Program-made: the position numbers and the translations under genes
Source: Beroe ovata
Lineage: Eukaryota > Ctenophora > Nuda > Beroida > Beroidae
DNA: 12,869 bases
Assembly (NCBI GenBank): GCA_946803715.1
Contig: CAMPET010000097.1
Coordinates: 165,303-178,171 of the forward strand
Direction of reading: 5' to 3'
Notes under the pieces: model-generated
The model's input: the letters and a program-made list of their open reading frames with translations, nothing else
Databases searched by the model: none
Told to the model about the DNA's origin: nothing
Part shown: positions 9,167 to 12,869 of the stretch, in pieces
Layout: each line of letters opens with the position of its first letter
Position numbering within the stretch: the stretch's first letter is position 1

Positions 9167-12100
9167 CTACTCAGGGAACTCCAGGACAATATCCTCATGT
9201 GGATGATTTGCAGCCAGCTGGGCCAGCTGCTTCTGGTAGAATACAATCTTCTTCACCAAAACGTCCTGATCTTCGCGAAGCTCCTCCAACTTCCCCAGTA
9301 CTGCAGGATCAAGCCCGGGCGCCCCGTCTTCTGTCATGAGTCGCAGCTGCTCACTGAGCTTCGCATTGTCCCTCTTTAAACGTACAGCTTCTCTCGCTAT
9401 TTCCTTCGCCCCATTGGGCATCTTGCACTCGTGGAGCAGCCTTATTTCCTGGTACGGGTGACATGAATTTATCATTATCAACAATTTGCTATTTTTCCAA
9501 TGCATGTCGTCAACATAATCAGGGTCGCGCTCCTCACCTCCTCTAAGTCGTTCTCTCGTTCGGCAACCCCGGTGAGACGCCGTCTTATTTCCGAGAGCAG
9601 CCCGTTCTTTCTCTTCATATCCTCCTCTCCGCGTGATAGCTTGTCCTGCAGCTCGGTGATCAACTCAGCTTTCTCTGTCAGCTGAGGGGAGGTGATGTCA
9701 TGGCCGCGGGCTTGACCACGTGTAAATCACTGACAGATGCTGGAATATTCATACCACCCACCTGTCTCTCTAATCCGGTCATACTCTCAGCTCTCTCGAT
9801 ATCAGCTTCCCTTTGGCAAGAGTCCAGCTTGAGCTGCAGCTCCGTTATAGCAGCTTCATTTTGACCGATCTTGTCCTTCAGCCCTGCATTTTCCTCAGCT
9901 CGACTATCCAGCTCACTCTGGATTGAGCTAACTTTCTTCTCTGTGACTTTGAGTTTCTGGTCGGACATCTTCAGTTTATCTTCAGCAAGTTTAAGTTTTT
10001 CTGCTAGAGGATTCTTTTCAGGAGCAGTTGAGTCAGCGTGCTCTTTCTGAAGCGGATTTGGGAGTTACTGAGTGAGTGTGCCTCAAATTTATATAAGACT
10101 AAAGACACGTGAAGAATTACCAAAAGTGTAAAAGATTTCTGCGTCTAACCTCTTTCATTTCTAGCTGTTCCTTGAGTTGGGCGTTGTCCCTCTGCAACTT
10201 CTCGATAACTCTTTTCATCGCATTGATCACTCGTTCCAGTTCCATCACAGATTTGCCAGACGGGGGAGGGGGAGCTGGGACACTTTTACCTGGGGGTATA
10301 CAGGTTCGACAAACCGAGGGGGTACAATGAAGAGGTAGTGCACAAAGGGGGATCAAGACACTCGAAGCACCCCACTTATTTATTTTTTGTGAGGAAATGC
10401 CGAAGAGGAAGTGCTTTTCCCGTGAAAGAGAGAAAATGAAAGTGAATGCGGGTTCACTATAGAATACCCTGAATAGAATTAGGCTTCAGCACGTCTGCGT
10501 ATGCCTGTAGATCGTTGACACGGCTTGTCAGTCGTGGTAATTCCAGTTCTGCACGTTCTGCTCGTAACTTCACTGATAACAACTCGTGCTCGCACTCTAT
10601 CAGCCGTTTAGCTTGGCTACCATTCTCCTAATAGTGTGATGAGATGGTGAGTGATTCAGTGAGGTGAGAAATTGAGTGGAGTCGTGCGACACATGTGGTG
10701 GAAAAGGGGGCGTTACCTCTCTTAGTCTGTCAAAATCCTTGACCAGATCCCCATTCTGACATGATTCTTGTAGCTGCTTCTCCAGGCCTGATATCGTGCT
10801 CCTCAGGACTGCAATAGTAGAATCTCGCTCCGCGATCGGGTTGGTTATGTCACGCTTTAGGTCGTCTTGGAGTTGGGCGTTGTCACTTTCCAACTCGAAT
10901 ATCCTCTTTTTCAATTCCTATTTGCGGGTCATACATTAAATATTAAACTATCGTGCTTTTGCCAAAGTGGCGGTCTAAGAATCAAAACCAAATTCATTAA
11001 GAAATCTGCTGTGTGTTACCTGAGTATAAATCTGCGTATCCGTGTATCCAATAGGAGTAGGTTTCTCACTTTTAGAGTTCAGTTTGAGAGCGTTTTTCAG
11101 CTTTGTGTTGAGGAGCACTTTCTCTCTATCCATCCGCTCAATAGTATCTCTCATTGAGCTGTTCTGTTTGGTGAGTGTCTCAATCTCATTGCCCTTCTTC
11201 TCGATCTGTTTCTTCTGGTTTTCTATCTGAACAATCGACATTATAGTATCGACATAAGTTATTGGAATACACGCCTTGACACCAACTTTGGGAATCAATT
11301 GTTGTTACAATAAAACGTACCTTTTTTCCCCATTTCTTATTATCAAGCCACGCATCAATCACAGTTCCAGGCGGCCTGGAAGCGGCTTCCTGTTTCAATG
11401 CCTCAACTTCTCGCTCCAGTTCGGCTATTCGCTGATTGTCTGCTCTGTTTCCAGGGGGTTGCTTAGCAGGTAGGGTCATCGTGGACTTCAGTTTCGCTAC
11501 TTTCTCACGCTGGACTGTCAGTTGTTTCTGTAGAGTGTCTATCTCAGCAGCTTGTCGAGGGTTTGACTTGGCTGCTAGCTGCGACTCAGCTATGTTCCTC
11601 TGTGGACGGTTGGTTAGATAGTTGGCTTACTTTGGATTAATAAACTAGCAGGTTCTGGTTTGAGTTATTTACCTCTCTTATCGCTTCATCCCTCTCTTTC
11701 TGTAGCTTGGCAACTCTGAATTTGAGACTATCGCTATCTGTCCTGTCCTCCTTTGCCCCTGCCTCCATCACCACAACGTTCTCACGCATCTTGCCCTCTA
11801 TCAATGTCGTCATTTCCCGTCTGACTGATGCCAGAGCGTCCTTCAGCTTCGCAATTTCCTCTTCCTTCTCAGCTAACTTAGCAGATTCTGTCTTGGGTCG
11901 CGGAGATTTGGCCCTCTTCAGTGTTTTCAACTCCGCTCCCAGCCCGCTACTTTCAGCTAACAGATCTGCATTCTTCTTGTTCAATTCACTGATCTCCCCT
12001 GTTAACTTCTTAGCTTTGCGCTCGTGTTCACTTTTCAACTTCTCTGTGTCTTTCTCGTAGCTCTTCTGATTCGCTACCCTCTCAGTTTTCAAGTCACTGA

Positions 12101-12797
12101 CAAAGTTATTAATAATTTCTTTCATCTACAAAACATGATGATCGGTACAATTACAATAGTGATGCTACCCTGGTATAGTACAAACATACAGGAATGCCGA
12201 CCTGATTTCCTGTCTCAGTTTGAAGATGCTGTCCCTGAGAAGCGCGTTTGCTTTATCCTGCTCTAGAATCAGCTCCTCCAGTTCAGCTCTCTTGTGTGGT
12301 GTTGGTGCAGTTCCTATCTCCTGCAGCGACGTCAATTCTGCGGAAAGTTCTTGGAACTTGGCCAGCCAATCTTTCTCCTGGTAAACAACAATGTATGATA
12401 AGGCACAAGCATTGATAAGTAGAATCTGCTGTTCATTATGAGATTATGGTAGGGGGTCGCGCGCGCTAGCTCCCCGCGAAAATGGTACAGATCATTTTCA
12501 GTTGCTTTTTTTCAACACTGAAATTGCGTTCGGCGACCGCGCCCTGGCGATGATTACGGCGATTAACGAATCATTGCTTGAAATAAGAGTGGATGTAGCA
12601 TAAAATTCAACCAAACCAACCTTCAAACTATGTTCCTTGGACTGTTTCTCCAGCTCCTTTTCATGTTTCGCCTGGACTGTATGTGCCTCTGCACGCAGCT
12701 CCTGTAGCATGTCTTGGTATTTCTTGAGAGCATCGTCCTTTTGATCTATGCGCTCATTGAGAACTGATATTGCTTGTTGGGCTGATGCTTGAGATTT
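9167..12797 (-). CDS. CEP290: CEP290 centrosomal/ciliary transition-zone protein, C-terminal third (5' partial)
   Basis: CEP290 bridges axonemal microtubules and membrane at the ciliary transition zone and gates protein entry. Eleven exons (12621-12797, 12202-12377, 11673-12096, 11321-11599, 11020-11226, 10717-10917, 10468-10627, 10150-10289, 9762-10046, 9538-9681, 9167-9448) join in frame into 824 residues ending at TAG. Most junctions are phase 0; 10468/10289 is phase 1 and 12202/12096 is phase 2. The product is almost all charged coiled coil. Landmarks recalled from vertebrate CEP290 appear in the same order: KKWGKKIENQ with ETLTKQ, ELKKRIFELESDN, SGKSVMELERVINAMKRVIE, then EEEIRLLHECK and DPAVLGKLEELRED near the end. 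A proline-rich linker (VPAPPPPSG) precedes the third. This corresponds to the region after about residue 1655 of the 2479-residue human protein, including its reported microtubule-binding part. The 12097-12201 intron has a weak donor (AG|GTCGGC) and an alternative (12126-12185). Confidence 0.9.
12378..12620 (-). other. Longest CEP290 intron, with CG-rich core
   Basis: At 243 nt this is the longest CEP290 intron seen. Around 12454-12560 it is unusually rich in CG dinucleotides (GTCGCGCGCGC, CCCCGCG, GGCGACCGCGCC), unlike the AT-leaning introns beside it. A short imperfect hairpin (TTTCAGTTG with CAACACTGAAA) lies at 12497-12525. A small inserted element or an intronic regulatory site would fit; neither is shown. 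Confidence 0.4.
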
Positions 12798-12869
12798 CTG
12801 AAATGATGGCAGAATCATCAGTTACCTTGCTGAAACTGTCAAACTTTGCTATTTCGAGACGCTATCGCA
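12798..12869 (-). other. 3' part of a CEP290 intron running off the window
   Basis: The acceptor CATTTCAG borders the exon that starts at 12797. The matching donor lies beyond 12869. A GTAACT at 12820-12825 would make an intron of only 28 nt, too short for normal splicing, so I treat the whole stretch as intron. Confidence 0.65.

Noticed and set aside
12826-12869. Possible further CEP290 exon (RLEIAKFDSFSK) with a GTAACT donor
   Set aside because: It would require a 28-nt intron, and an in-frame TAG lies at 12862-12864. The stretch is better read as intron.

Overview
This is nuclear DNA from a ciliated animal or a close relative. The evidence is intron-split genes with GT/AG junctions, short introns (80-106 nt in most cases, extremes 73 and 243), the standard genetic code, TATA-type promoters and beta-tubulin of animal type. 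I cannot fix the phylum. All three genes lie on the minus strand, so each reads from high to low coordinates.

Layout. A (GT)9 run opens the window and is followed by the 3' flank of beta-tubulin copy A (329-1863, three exons, 445 codons). Behind its promoter (about 1907-2005) lies 4.1 kb without a credible gene. This holds about 1 kb of featureless sequence, a degenerate ~110-bp tandem satellite with hairpin-forming arms (2991-3698), a TTGTTGCG-type minisatellite (3847-3999), one stray satellite unit, and a long degenerate minisatellite built on ACTGGTGTCAAG (about 4200-5040). It ends with a 224-bp transposon-like element with 29-bp perfect terminal inverted repeats and TA on both sides (5302-5525), then a long hairpin (5721-5774). 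Beta-tubulin copy B (6199-7745) has the same three-exon structure. After its promoter and 1.3 kb of AT-rich intergenic DNA comes the C-terminal third of a CEP290 gene (9167-12797, eleven exons seen, 824 codons); its 5' part lies beyond the window.

How the parts relate. The two tubulins differ by one residue (D444E) and are identical in DNA over 1305 bp, including a whole intron, while the outer ends of the genes have diverged. This points to recent gene conversion inside an older tandem duplication. Both tubulins end in the EGEFDEEE-type tail associated with axonemal beta-tubulin, and both promoters carry a TATA box and an X-box-like (RFX) motif. CEP290 is a core protein of the ciliary transition zone. 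The window can therefore be read as a small cluster of genes for cilia, though co-regulation is inference. I found no new multi-gene system; the most unusual items are the sharply bounded conversion tract, the two repeat blocks that share one word in opposite orientation, and the small inverted-repeat element.
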